Of a DNA stretch of 17,552 nucleotides, positions 1 to 5,913 are shown piece by piece; the stretch's first letter is position 1, and each line of letters opens with the position of its first letter. This DNA comes from an uncultured Clostridia bacterium (lineage in GTDB: Bacteria > Bacillota > Clostridia > Christensenellales > Aristaeellaceae), in contig CAKUCE010000029.1 of NCBI GenBank assembly GCA_934643535.1, forward strand, positions 1 to 17,552, written 5' to 3'. The position numbers and the translations under genes are program-made. Under the pieces are notes generated by a model that had not been told where the DNA came from, did not search any database, and worked only from the letters and a program-made list of their open reading frames with translations.

Positions 1-1081
1 CCAGCTCGGAACGCACGTTATTCTCGGCCTCGCCGCGGTACATATCCCGCATCTGCGCTTCGCTCTGGCCCAGGATCTTCATGTACTGCTCCATGGTGAA
101 GCCCTGCTGCTGCATACGCCAGTTCATCTGCTGCATCATTTCATCCAGCTTTTCCTCCACCATGGGAGCGGGCACGTCGATCTCCGCATTGGAAACGGCC
201 TTTTCCACCATGGCGCTCTTGGCGGCTTCGTCCGCCTGAATGTCGGCGGCTTCCTGCAGGGTCTTTTCAACGCTCTCGCGGTATTCCTTCATGGTGTCGA
301 AATCGCTGACTTCGGCGGCGAAATCGTCGTCCAGCTCAGGCAGCTCTTCGCGGGTGATGGCGTGGAGCTTCACATGGAAGACCGCGTCCTTGCCCTTGAG
401 GTTTTCCGCATGATAGGTCTCGGGGAACTTGACGTTCAGGTCGCGCTCCTCTCCGATCTGCATGCCCACCATCTGCTCCTCGAAGCCGGGGATGAAGGTA
501 TTGGAACCGATGACCAGCGTCTGATGCTCGGCGGTGCCGCCGTCGAACTTCACGCCATCGACAGTGCCGGAGTAATCCAGCTCCGCCTTGTCGCCGTTTT
601 CCAGCGCGCGGTCGGTCACGTCCACCACGCGGGCGACGCGCTTCTGCTCCTGCTCAATGCGGGAGTCCACTTCCGCGTCCGTCACCTTGCGGATGGTGCG
701 GGTCACGTCCAGCTCCTTGTACTGGCCCAGCTTGACCTCGGGCATCACGTACACTTCGCAGCTGAACTCCAGATCCTTGCCGGCTTCCATGGCCTGCACG
801 TCCACCTCGGGACGGGCCACGGGCTTGAGGTCGTTCTCTTCCACGGCCTGATAGTAGGCTTCGGGGAACAGGATATCCAGAGCGTCCTCATAAAAAACGC
901 CCTTGCCGAACATATTCTCAATCAGCTTGCGGGGCGCCTTGCCCTTCCGGAAGCCGGGAACGTTGATCTGGCCGCGCAGCTTCACATAAGCCTTCTGCAG
1001 CGCGTCCTCAAACTCCGCCGCGGTCGCCTTGAAGCTGATTTTTACTTTGTTGCTGCTGAGCTTTTCTACCGAATGTTCCAT
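1..1081 (-). CDS. tig: Trigger factor (ribosome-associated chaperone and peptidyl-prolyl isomerase), 3' end outside window
   Basis: Trigger factor binds the ribosome near the exit tunnel and shields nascent chains; the family also has prolyl isomerase activity. The visible 360 residues begin MEHSVEKLSS. The ribosome-docking signature GFRKGKAP is at residues 43-50. An FKBP-like domain spans about 155-245, with DYSGTVDG and GSNTFIPGFEEQMVG as landmarks. The helical C-terminal chaperone domain starts near 250 and is cut by the window edge; the family usually has about 430 residues. The ATG ending at 1081 is preceded by GGAGG at 1089-1093, a good spacing. It is divergent from ftsH. In many bacteria tig precedes clpP and clpX, which would lie to the left, but that cannot be seen here. 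The identification is very secure. Confidence 0.97.
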   Translation of the reverse strand, partial: MEHSVEKLSSNKVKISFKATAAEFEDALQKAYVKLRGQINVPGFRKGKAPRKLIENMFGKGVFYEDALDILFPEAYYQAVEENDLKPVARPEVDVQAMEAGKDLEFSCEVYVMPEVKLGQYKELDVTRTIRKVTDAEVDSRIEQEQKRVARVVDVTDRALENGDKAELDYSGTVDGVKFDGGTAEHQTLVIGSNTFIPGFEEQMVGMQIGEERDLNVKFPETYHAENLKGKDAVFHVKLHAITREELPELDDDFAAEVSDFDTMKEYRESVEKTLQEAADIQADEAAKSAMVEKAVSNAEIDVPAPMVEEKLDEMMQQMNWRMQQQGFTMEQYMKILGQSEAQMRDMYRGEAENNVRSEL

Positions 1082-1135
1082 GTATTTTCCTCCCTGGGAG
1101 CCGGTTGCCCTCTGCCCCATTTATCAAAGTACACC

Positions 1136-1165
1136 ATTTGACAGTATAGCATTCTTTTGTCAAAT
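1136..1165. repeat. 8-bp perfect inverted repeat bracketing the tig -10 box
   Basis: ATTTGACA (1136-1143) and TGTCAAAT (1158-1165) are perfect inverted copies separated by 14 bp. The left arm reaches the expected start site and overlaps the edge of the -10 box; the right arm lies in the spacer next to the -35. The position suits an operator. The half-site contains GTCAAA, as in CtsR heat-shock operators, but CtsR sites are direct repeats, so this is only a resemblance. Confidence 0.5.
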
Positions 1166-1171
1166 ACGCAA
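1143..1171 (-). promoter_or_regulatory. Predicted sigma-A promoter of tig with extended -10
   Basis: On the minus strand, TTGCGT (1166-1171) is followed after 17 bp by TATACT (1143-1148). The motif TGC directly upstream of TATACT makes it an extended -10 (TGnTATACT), which compensates for the weak -35. An A-rich tract lies further upstream on the same strand. The expected start is near 1136, giving a leader of roughly 55 nt to the tig ATG. Confidence 0.6.
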
Positions 1172-1372
1172 GCCTTGGTTTTTTTCGGTTTTTTATTCCG
1201 ATCATTTCGTTTTTTCTTCATATTCTTATCCGATTCGTGTCCAAACCGTAAATTCTTCCAAACCGTCCACTTTGCGCCCGAAAAAAGAAGGATTTTTCCA
1301 TCCGGAAAAGAAGTATTTTGATGTTGACAGGGGCAAACTCTGCCAATGCAAGGAAATACAGGAGGTTATGCT

Positions 1373-3235
1373 ATGAAGCAGGAGAGCAAGACTCCCAAAA
1401 AGCCATTGATTTTCTACTATCTCATTGCCATGCTCGTTTTGCTGTTGCTCAACGCGCTGGTCTTCCCCTCTCTGCTGTCCCCCAAGGTCGGCGAAGTATC
1501 CTACGACCAGTTCCTTTCGCTGGTAGAACGGAAGGAAGTCAACAAAGTCGCCATTGAGAACGACGTGATCCTTTTCACCGTCAAGGACGACGCGGCGAAG
1601 GACGGCTACGCCTATTATCAGACCGGGCGGATCGAGGACGCGGACCTGGTCAACCGTCTGAAGGAAAGCGGCGCGGAATTTTCGGCCGTCATCCCCACGC
1701 AGGATTCCCCCCTGCTGAGCTTCCTGATGACATGGGTCTTCCCCATCATTTTGTTTGTAGCGATCGGACAGCTGATGGGCCGGATGCTGACCAAACACAT
1801 GGGCAGCAACGCCATGTCCTTCGGCAAATCCAACGCCAAGATCTATGTGGAAAGTCAGACCGGCAAGAGCTTTGCCGACGTGGCCGGACAGGACGAAGCC
1901 AAGGACGCGCTGCGGGAGATCGTGGATTTCCTGCATAACCCGGACAAATATGCCGCTATCGGCGCGTCGCTTCCCAAGGGCGTGCTGCTGGTAGGCCCTC
2001 CGGGAACCGGTAAAACCCTGCTGGCGCAGGCCGTAGCCGGGGAAGCCAAGGTGCCCTTCTTCTCCATCTCCGGCAGCGAATTTGTGGAAATGTTCGTCGG
2101 CATGGGCGCGGCCAAGGTACGCGACCTGTTCAAGCAGGCGCAGGAAAAGGCCCCCTGTATCGTATTCATCGACGAGATCGACACCATCGGCAAAAAGCGC
2201 GATTCCGGCTCCGGCATCGGCGGCAACGACGAGCGGGAGCAGACCCTGAACCAGCTGCTGGCTGAAATGGACGGTTTCGACGGGGCCAAGGGCGTAGTCA
2301 TTCTGGCTGCCACCAACCGTCCCGACAGTCTGGATAAGGCGCTGCTCCGCCCGGGCCGCTTCGACCGGCGGGTACCCGTGGAGCTGCCCGATCTGCAGGG
2401 CCGTATCGCCATTCTGAAGGTCCACGCCAAGGACGTGAAGATGGAAAGCAACATCGACTTTGACACCATCGGCCGTGCTACCAGCGGCGCCAGCGGCGCG
2501 GAACTGGCCAACATCATCAACGAAGCCGCCCTTCGGGCTGTGCGTATGGGCCGCGACAAGGTAGCCCAGCAGGATCTGGAGGAAAGCGTGGAAGTCGTGA
2601 TTGCCGGTTACCAGCGCAAGGGCGCTATGATCAACGACCGCGAAAAGCGCATCATCGCCTACCACGAGATCGGTCACGCGCTGGTGGCTGCCCGGCTGAA
2701 GGACGCGGCTCCCGTACACAAGATCACCATCATCCCCCGCACCTCCGGCGCGCTGGGCTATACCATGCAGGTAGAGGAAGAGGAACGGGTGCTGATGAGC
2801 CGGGAAGACCTGCTCAACCAGATCATCACCCTGACCGGCGGCCGCTCCGCCGAGGAAGTCGTTTTCAACTCGATCACCTCCGGCGCCAGCAACGACATCG
2901 AAAAGGCTACCAGCACCGCCCGGGCCATGATCACCCGTTTCGGCATGAGCGACAGCTTCGACATGATGGAGCTGGAAACGGTGAACAATCCCTATCTGGG
3001 CAGCGATACCTCGCTGGTCTGCAGTGCGGAAACCGCCGCCCAGGTGGACAACGAGGTCCGGGACATCATCCGGGCTGCGCATCAGAAAGCGCTTACGATC
3101 CTGCGGGACAACCGGGATGTAATGGACAAGCTGGCCGCGTTCCTGCTGGAAAAGGAAACCATCACCGGCGAGGAATTCATGGAGATCCTCAAGCAGTGCG
3201 ACGCCGAGCGCGGAAAGGTTTCGCTGGAAAAATAA
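1373..3235 (+). CDS. ftsH: ATP-dependent zinc metalloprotease FtsH
   Basis: FtsH is a membrane-anchored hexameric AAA+ protease that extracts and degrades misfolded membrane proteins and short-lived regulators. The 620-residue product has a first membrane helix at about 12-31, an extracytoplasmic domain, and a second helix at about 113-137. Walker A GPPGTGKT is at 208-215, Walker B IVFIDEID at 263-270, and the second region of homology with the arginine fingers at about 315-333. The zinc site HEIGH is at 431-435, with a likely third ligand D508 in SNDIEKAT. All key residues are intact and the length is normal. The ATG at 1373 is chosen over one nine codons upstream because AGGAGG (1360-1365) is 7 bp before it. 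The gene appears to be single, ending at the terminator at 3296-3325. Bacteria of this group often carry several ftsH copies, so this could be a paralogue. Confidence 0.97.
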   Translation: MKQESKTPKKPLIFYYLIAMLVLLLLNALVFPSLLSPKVGEVSYDQFLSLVERKEVNKVAIENDVILFTVKDDAAKDGYAYYQTGRIEDADLVNRLKESGAEFSAVIPTQDSPLLSFLMTWVFPIILFVAIGQLMGRMLTKHMGSNAMSFGKSNAKIYVESQTGKSFADVAGQDEAKDALREIVDFLHNPDKYAAIGASLPKGVLLVGPPGTGKTLLAQAVAGEAKVPFFSISGSEFVEMFVGMGAAKVRDLFKQAQEKAPCIVFIDEIDTIGKKRDSGSGIGGNDEREQTLNQLLAEMDGFDGAKGVVILAATNRPDSLDKALLRPGRFDRRVPVELPDLQGRIAILKVHAKDVKMESNIDFDTIGRATSGASGAELANIINEAALRAVRMGRDKVAQQDLEESVEVVIAGYQRKGAMINDREKRIIAYHEIGHALVAARLKDAAPVHKITIIPRTSGALGYTMQVEEEERVLMSREDLLNQIITLTGGRSAEEVVFNSITSGASNDIEKATSTARAMITRFGMSDSFDMMELETVNNPYLGSDTSLVCSAETAAQVDNEVRDIIRAAHQKALTILRDNRDVMDKLAAFLLEKETITGEEFMEILKQCDAERGKVSLEK

Positions 3236-3295
3236 GCTCCGCAAAAAGGTCAGGCGCTCCTCCGTTTTTCATGGAACGGAAACGCATGGCTTTGG

Positions 3296-3325
3296 AGCCC
3301 GGTCCATTCTGGATCGGGCTTTTTT
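3296..3325 (+). terminator. Intrinsic terminator downstream of ftsH
   Basis: An 11-bp stem from 3296-3306 pairs with 3310-3320 (AGCCCGGTCCA with TGGATCGGGCT, one G-U pair) around a TTC loop. A run of six T follows at 3320-3325. This is a textbook rho-independent terminator 60 bp after the ftsH stop. Confidence 0.9.
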
Positions 3326-3359
3326 CGTGCCGATGCAAAGATTTTTGAGTAAAAAACGC

Positions 3360-3387
3360 TTGACAAACCATATTCATGCGCTATACT
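3360..3387 (+). promoter_or_regulatory. Strong predicted sigma-A promoter of the TetR operon
   Basis: A consensus TTGACA (3360-3365) and TATACT (3382-3387) are separated by 16 bp. The expected start is near 3394-3396, giving a leader of about 55 nt that contains the repeated ACATGT element described separately. Confidence 0.85.
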
Positions 3388-3403
3388 TGCATTGTTCGTT
3401 TTG

Positions 3404-3425
3404 AAACATGTCATTCAAAACATGT
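3404..3425. promoter_or_regulatory. Putative TetR operator: two AAACATGT copies 14 bp apart
   Basis: AAACATGT occurs at 3404-3411 and 3418-3425. Its core ACATGT is itself a palindrome, so the pair is both a direct repeat and a dyad. It lies just after the predicted start site, where a bound dimer would block transcription. Autorepression by the TetR protein encoded next is the natural inference, since most TetR regulators bind a dyad in their own promoter. An overlapping dyad, TTTTGAA and TTCAAAA, spans 3399-3420. Confidence 0.55.
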
Positions 3426-3448
3426 AATTTCGAAAAGGAGTTCTTATC

Positions 3449-4039
3449 ATGCCGCCAAAACCAAAGTTTACCCGGGACGAAGTGATCCAGACAGCGCTGC
3501 AGATCGTTTCCCAAAAGGGAATGAGCGGTCTGACCGCCCGGGAGCTGGGCGAAAGTCTGGGCAGCTCCGCACGCCCTATTTTCACGCTGTTCAAAAATAT
3601 GGAAGAGCTGCAGAACGAAGTCCGTGCCGCCGCCATGCGCCGCTTCGAAGCCTACGGCGACAAAATCAGCCGGGATATGCCCCTTTTCAAACGGGTCGGT
3701 ATGCGAATGGTGCTTTTCGGCATGGAAGAACCGAAGCTGTATCAGCTTTTATTCATGCGGGAAAATCGAAAAAACGCCAGCTTTGACGATCTCTTCGGTG
3801 AGCTTGGCCCTACGGCCACCGCCTGTATCGACCTGCTCTGTCGGACCTACGAGCTGGACGTTTCGGACGCGCGGGCGCTGTTCGAAAACGTCTGGATTCA
3901 CATCTTTGGCATGGGCGCGCTGTGCGCCACCGGCGTGTGCCGTTTTTCCGAGGAGCAGCTCAGTTCCATGCTCACCACGGACTTTCAGGCCATGCTGCTG
4001 CTGGTAAAATCCGGGCGGCTGCATCCGAAAGCTCCGTAG
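3449..4039 (+). CDS. TetR/AcrR family transcriptional regulator
   Basis: This 196-residue protein has the usual TetR length. The N-terminal DNA-binding domain covers about 8-53, with the helix-turn-helix around LTARELGESLGSSARPIF (28-45). The C-terminal ligand domain includes ENVWIHIFGMGALCATG near 146-162, which resembles the WHG-type TetR C-terminal domain. The start is the ATG at 3449 with AAGGAG at 3435-3440. It is the first gene of a short operon with a small membrane protein and a broken P-loop gene, and is led by a strong promoter with a likely operator. Probable role: ligand-responsive repressor of its own operon. The ligand is unknown. The membrane neighbour is not a recognisable drug pump, so a resistance role is not supported. 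Confidence 0.88.
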   Translation: MPPKPKFTRDEVIQTALQIVSQKGMSGLTARELGESLGSSARPIFTLFKNMEELQNEVRAAAMRRFEAYGDKISRDMPLFKRVGMRMVLFGMEEPKLYQLLFMRENRKNASFDDLFGELGPTATACIDLLCRTYELDVSDARALFENVWIHIFGMGALCATGVCRFSEEQLSSMLTTDFQAMLLLVKSGRLHPKAP

Positions 4040-4078
4040 AACCGGCGAATGCTCAACCATCATCGAAAGGAGTACCGT

Positions 4079-4552
4079 ATGGACGTTTTTCAATTCTGGG
4101 GCCTTCTTTTTGTAGCACTGCTGCTGGCGCCCAACCTGATTTTTGCCCGCACGCATCCCGACGGCTTCGCAAACTGCCACGTCAGCAAAACGTTGGAAAC
4201 TCTGGAGCAGATCGGTCGTTTCGGCTGCTTCGGCCTGATGATTTTCCAGCTTCCGGGTCTTTGTCCAGGGTACTGGTTTCCCGGCGCTCAAACCGTCTAT
4301 CTGGCCGCAGGCGGCGCGCTGCTGCTGCTCTACGAGCTGGGATGGATCGTCTTCTGGCGGGAAAGCAGTCTGCGAAAGGCCCTTGTGCTTTCGATCCTGC
4401 CATCCCTCCTGTTTCTGGAAAGCGGCATCGTCACCGGCAACGCTCCCCTGACGGCCGCCGCGCTGCTTTTCGCCCCCTGCCACATTCTTATCAGCTGCCG
4501 GAACGCTGTGGCTCAGGCGGGCAAAACGACTGACCGGCAGGAAAAGTCATAA
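4079..4552 (+). CDS. Small multi-pass membrane protein of unknown function
   Basis: The product has 157 residues when started at the ATG at 4079, which has AAAGGAG at 4066-4072 six bases upstream; an in-frame ATG ten codons earlier lacks a good site. About four or five hydrophobic segments are visible. The first is at the N-terminus (FWGLLFVALLLAPNLIF), a second follows a short polar loop (FGCFGLMIFQLPGL), and others cover AAGGALLLLYELGWIVFW, ALVLSILPSLLFL and the C-terminal AAALLFAPCHILI. The tail is polar and charged. It follows the TetR gene by 39 bp and precedes the P-loop gene by 18 bp, so it is probably co-transcribed. I recognise the general look of small integral membrane proteins found beside TetR genes in Clostridia, but no function can be assigned. 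Confidence 0.8.
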   Translation: MDVFQFWGLLFVALLLAPNLIFARTHPDGFANCHVSKTLETLEQIGRFGCFGLMIFQLPGLCPGYWFPGAQTVYLAAGGALLLLYELGWIVFWRESSLRKALVLSILPSLLFLESGIVTGNAPLTAAALLFAPCHILISCRNAVAQAGKTTDRQEKS

Positions 4553-4570
4553 AGGCAGAAGGGGCTTTCG

Positions 4571-5003
4571 ATGGTCATCGCTATTTTGGGAGAAAGCTGC
4601 GTGGGTAAATCTACGATCGCCAAAAAGCTCGCCTCTTCGCTGAACGCGGAGGTTTTCAGTGGACAAGGATTATCTCAGGCTGGCCAAAAGTGAAAGCATG
4701 GCGGCGCTGCTGTTCAAAAAGAAGCTGGCCGGCCCGTCGGGAAACATCCTGTACATCGTTTCCGAAAAGGAGCAGCTGGCCCTTCTGCCGGAAAACTGCC
4801 TGCGCGTACTGGTCACGGCAGAACTGGAAACCATCCGGAAGCGCTTTGCCCAGCGGATGCACGGCCAACTGCCTGCGTCGGCAGCCGCCATGCTGGAACG
4901 CAGGCCCGGCCAGTTCGACAGCGAGCCGCACGCACTGCACATCAACACGGACGTTCAATCCACCGATGAAGCCTGTGCGCTGATCCTCGCGCGGATCGGC
5001 TGA
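4571..5003 (+). pseudogene. Small P-loop kinase-like NTPase gene disrupted by a +1 frameshift
   Basis: The ATG at 4571, with AGAAGGGG just upstream, opens a frame starting MVIAILGESCVGKST, which carries a Walker A motif (GESCVGKS, residues 7-14). This frame stops at a TGA after about 40 residues. From about 4662 the next frame continues with KDYLRLAKSE, ISEKEQLALLP, a TAELETIRKRFAQR segment and ML(E)RR, ending at 5003. Together the pieces read like one small nucleotide-binding protein of about 143 residues, resembling shikimate- or cytidylate-kinase-like proteins. One extra base within about 4658-4667 explains the break. The downstream part could start at a GTG (4659) but would lack the P-loop. 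Possible explanations are a real pseudogene, a sequencing or assembly error, or recoding. It is the last gene of the TetR operon. The physiological substrate is unknown. Confidence 0.75.
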
Positions 5004-5010
5004 GTCCACG

Positions 5011-5057
5011 AAGCGTCGAGCCGGACGAGAGCTTTTTCGCTTGACGCTTTCTTTTTT
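5011..5057 (+). terminator. Probable terminator of the TetR operon
   Basis: AAGCGTC (5011-5017) pairs with GACGCTT (5043-5049), and a T-rich tract with six consecutive T follows at 5052-5057. The loop is long (about 25 nt) and may fold further with GAGC/GCTT. It lies 8 bp after the stop of the frameshifted gene. It is weaker than the ftsH terminator because of the loop length. Confidence 0.55.
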
Positions 5058-5069
5058 GTTCCGTAGAAT
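5041..5069 (+). promoter_or_regulatory. Predicted sigma-A promoter of the flavoprotein gene
   Basis: TTGACG (5041-5046) and TAGAAT (5064-5069) are spaced by 17 bp, each one base from consensus. The expected start is near 5076. The -35 box shares bases with the descending arm of the upstream terminator stem. Confidence 0.7.
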
Positions 5070-5075
5070 AACAAG

Positions 5076-5087
5076 CGATGTACATCG
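5076..5087. promoter_or_regulatory. Perfect 12-bp palindrome at the flavoprotein transcription start
   Basis: CGATGTACATCG is a perfect palindrome beginning about 7 bp after the predicted -10 box, at the expected start site. This is a common place for a repressor operator. No regulator can be assigned. It differs from the AAACATGT element of the TetR promoter. Confidence 0.5.
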
Positions 5088-5153
5088 AATGTATTATTAT
5101 CCTTTCTCAGTAAGCGCTGTGAATGAATTTTTAAAAGGAAGGAGAACAAAACC

Positions 5154-5837
5154 GTGAAAATCATGGTGTTCAATGGAAGCCCCAAGCGGGACGAAAGCGA
5201 TACGCTGCACATGACCCGGGCGTTTCTGGAGGGGATGGAGCAGGCGGCCCCTCAGAAGGTGAGTCTGATCCACGTTATTGACCGGCACATCGAATACTGT
5301 ACCGGCTGCTTTGCCTGCAAGCGCAACGGCGGGACCTGCCGCCACACCGACGATATGAGCGCCATTCTTAAGGAAATGCTGGAAAGCGATCTGCTGCTGT
5401 TCAGCTTTCCCTTGTACTGCTACGGTTTTCCAGCACCCCTGAAGGCGATGCTGGACCGGACCATGCCGCTTTCCTCCATGGCCATGCGGAAAAGCGGCGA
5501 GCGCTACGAGCATGTGGAGCAGGCGGATTTTTCTCATCTGCGGTACATGATGATCTGCGGCTGCGGTTTTCCCAACAGCAGGCACAACTTTGAGCCGGTT
5601 GTGGAGCAGTTTCATCTGATGTTCCCCCACGGCGGCGTCACGCTGACCGTGCCGGAAAGTCCCATGTTCAACGTCCCGGAGGCTGCGTCGGTGACGGTTC
5701 CCCGTCTGGCGCTCCTCCGGCAGGCCGGAGAGCAGTATGCCCGATCCGGCGGGATCGACCCGGAACTGCTCCGCCAGATTCAGTCCCCCATGATTCCGGA
5801 GGACCTGTATGCGCGCATCGCCAACGGCGAGGCGTGA
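5154..5837 (+). CDS. Flavodoxin-fold NAD(P)H-dependent FMN reductase / iron-sulfur flavoprotein
   Basis: This 227-residue protein has the flavodoxin-like FMN reductase fold. The N-terminus MKIMVFNGSPKRDES is the FMN-phosphate loop after strand 1. SFPLYCYGFPAPLKAMLDR (about 84-102) is the conserved second flavin loop. Between them, C49-X2-C52-X2-C55-X6-C62 closely matches the compact cysteine motif that binds a 4Fe-4S cluster in Isf-type iron-sulfur flavoproteins. It is therefore probably a cytoplasmic electron-transfer flavoprotein rather than a plain FMN reductase. Translation likely starts at the GTG at 5154, nine bases after AAGGAG (5139-5144); an ATG three codons later would lose conserved N-terminal residues. 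It has its own promoter and palindrome, so it is probably monocistronic. Partner and substrate are unknown; oxidative-stress or quinone reduction roles are possible. Confidence 0.88.
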   Translation: MKIMVFNGSPKRDESDTLHMTRAFLEGMEQAAPQKVSLIHVIDRHIEYCTGCFACKRNGGTCRHTDDMSAILKEMLESDLLLFSFPLYCYGFPAPLKAMLDRTMPLSSMAMRKSGERYEHVEQADFSHLRYMMICGCGFPNSRHNFEPVVEQFHLMFPHGGVTLTVPESPMFNVPEAASVTVPRLALLRQAGEQYARSGGIDPELLRQIQSPMIPEDLYARIANGEA

Positions 5838-5863
5838 CCCGAACGTTCAAAATTCCCCAAAAT

Positions 5864-5895
5864 AACCGGGCCCGGAGAATGCTCCGGACCCGGTT
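5864..5895. terminator. Hairpin between convergent genes, likely bidirectional terminator
   Basis: AACCGGG (5864-5870) pairs with CCCGGTT (5889-5895), and CCGGAG (5872-5877) pairs with CTCCGG (5882-5887) around an AATG loop, with one C/A mismatch. A short T-rich tract (GGTTTATT) follows on the plus strand and TTATTTT on the minus strand. It sits between the convergent flavoprotein and glycosidase genes and probably ends both transcripts. Confidence 0.75.
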
Positions 5896-5913
5896 GGTTT
5901 ATTCGGAAAAAGG

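Larger units (their letters stand above)
1082..1372. other. Divergent intergenic region between tig and ftsH
   Basis: This stretch of about 290 bp holds the tig promoter and inverted repeat listed separately. It also holds a T-rich tract (about 1176-1225, A-rich on the tig strand) that could act as an UP element for tig. A small TTTTCC/GGAAAA hairpin lies at 1294-1309. On the ftsH strand a perfect TTGACA is present at 1324-1329, but nothing resembling TATAAT follows at 16-18 bp, so the ftsH promoter is not located. I see no small gene here. Confidence 0.6.

Noticed and set aside
362..1141. A 259-codon plus-strand open frame opposite trigger factor
   Set aside because: The trigger factor frame carries the GFRxGKxP signature and a good ribosome binding site; this frame is its antisense shadow.
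1324..1352. Perfect TTGACA upstream of ftsH as its promoter
   Set aside because: No acceptable -10 box lies at 16-18 bp, and the implied leader would be extremely short.
1226..3244. A 672-codon open frame on the minus strand opposite ftsH
   Set aside because: It is the antisense shadow of ftsH; no motif or start signal supports it.
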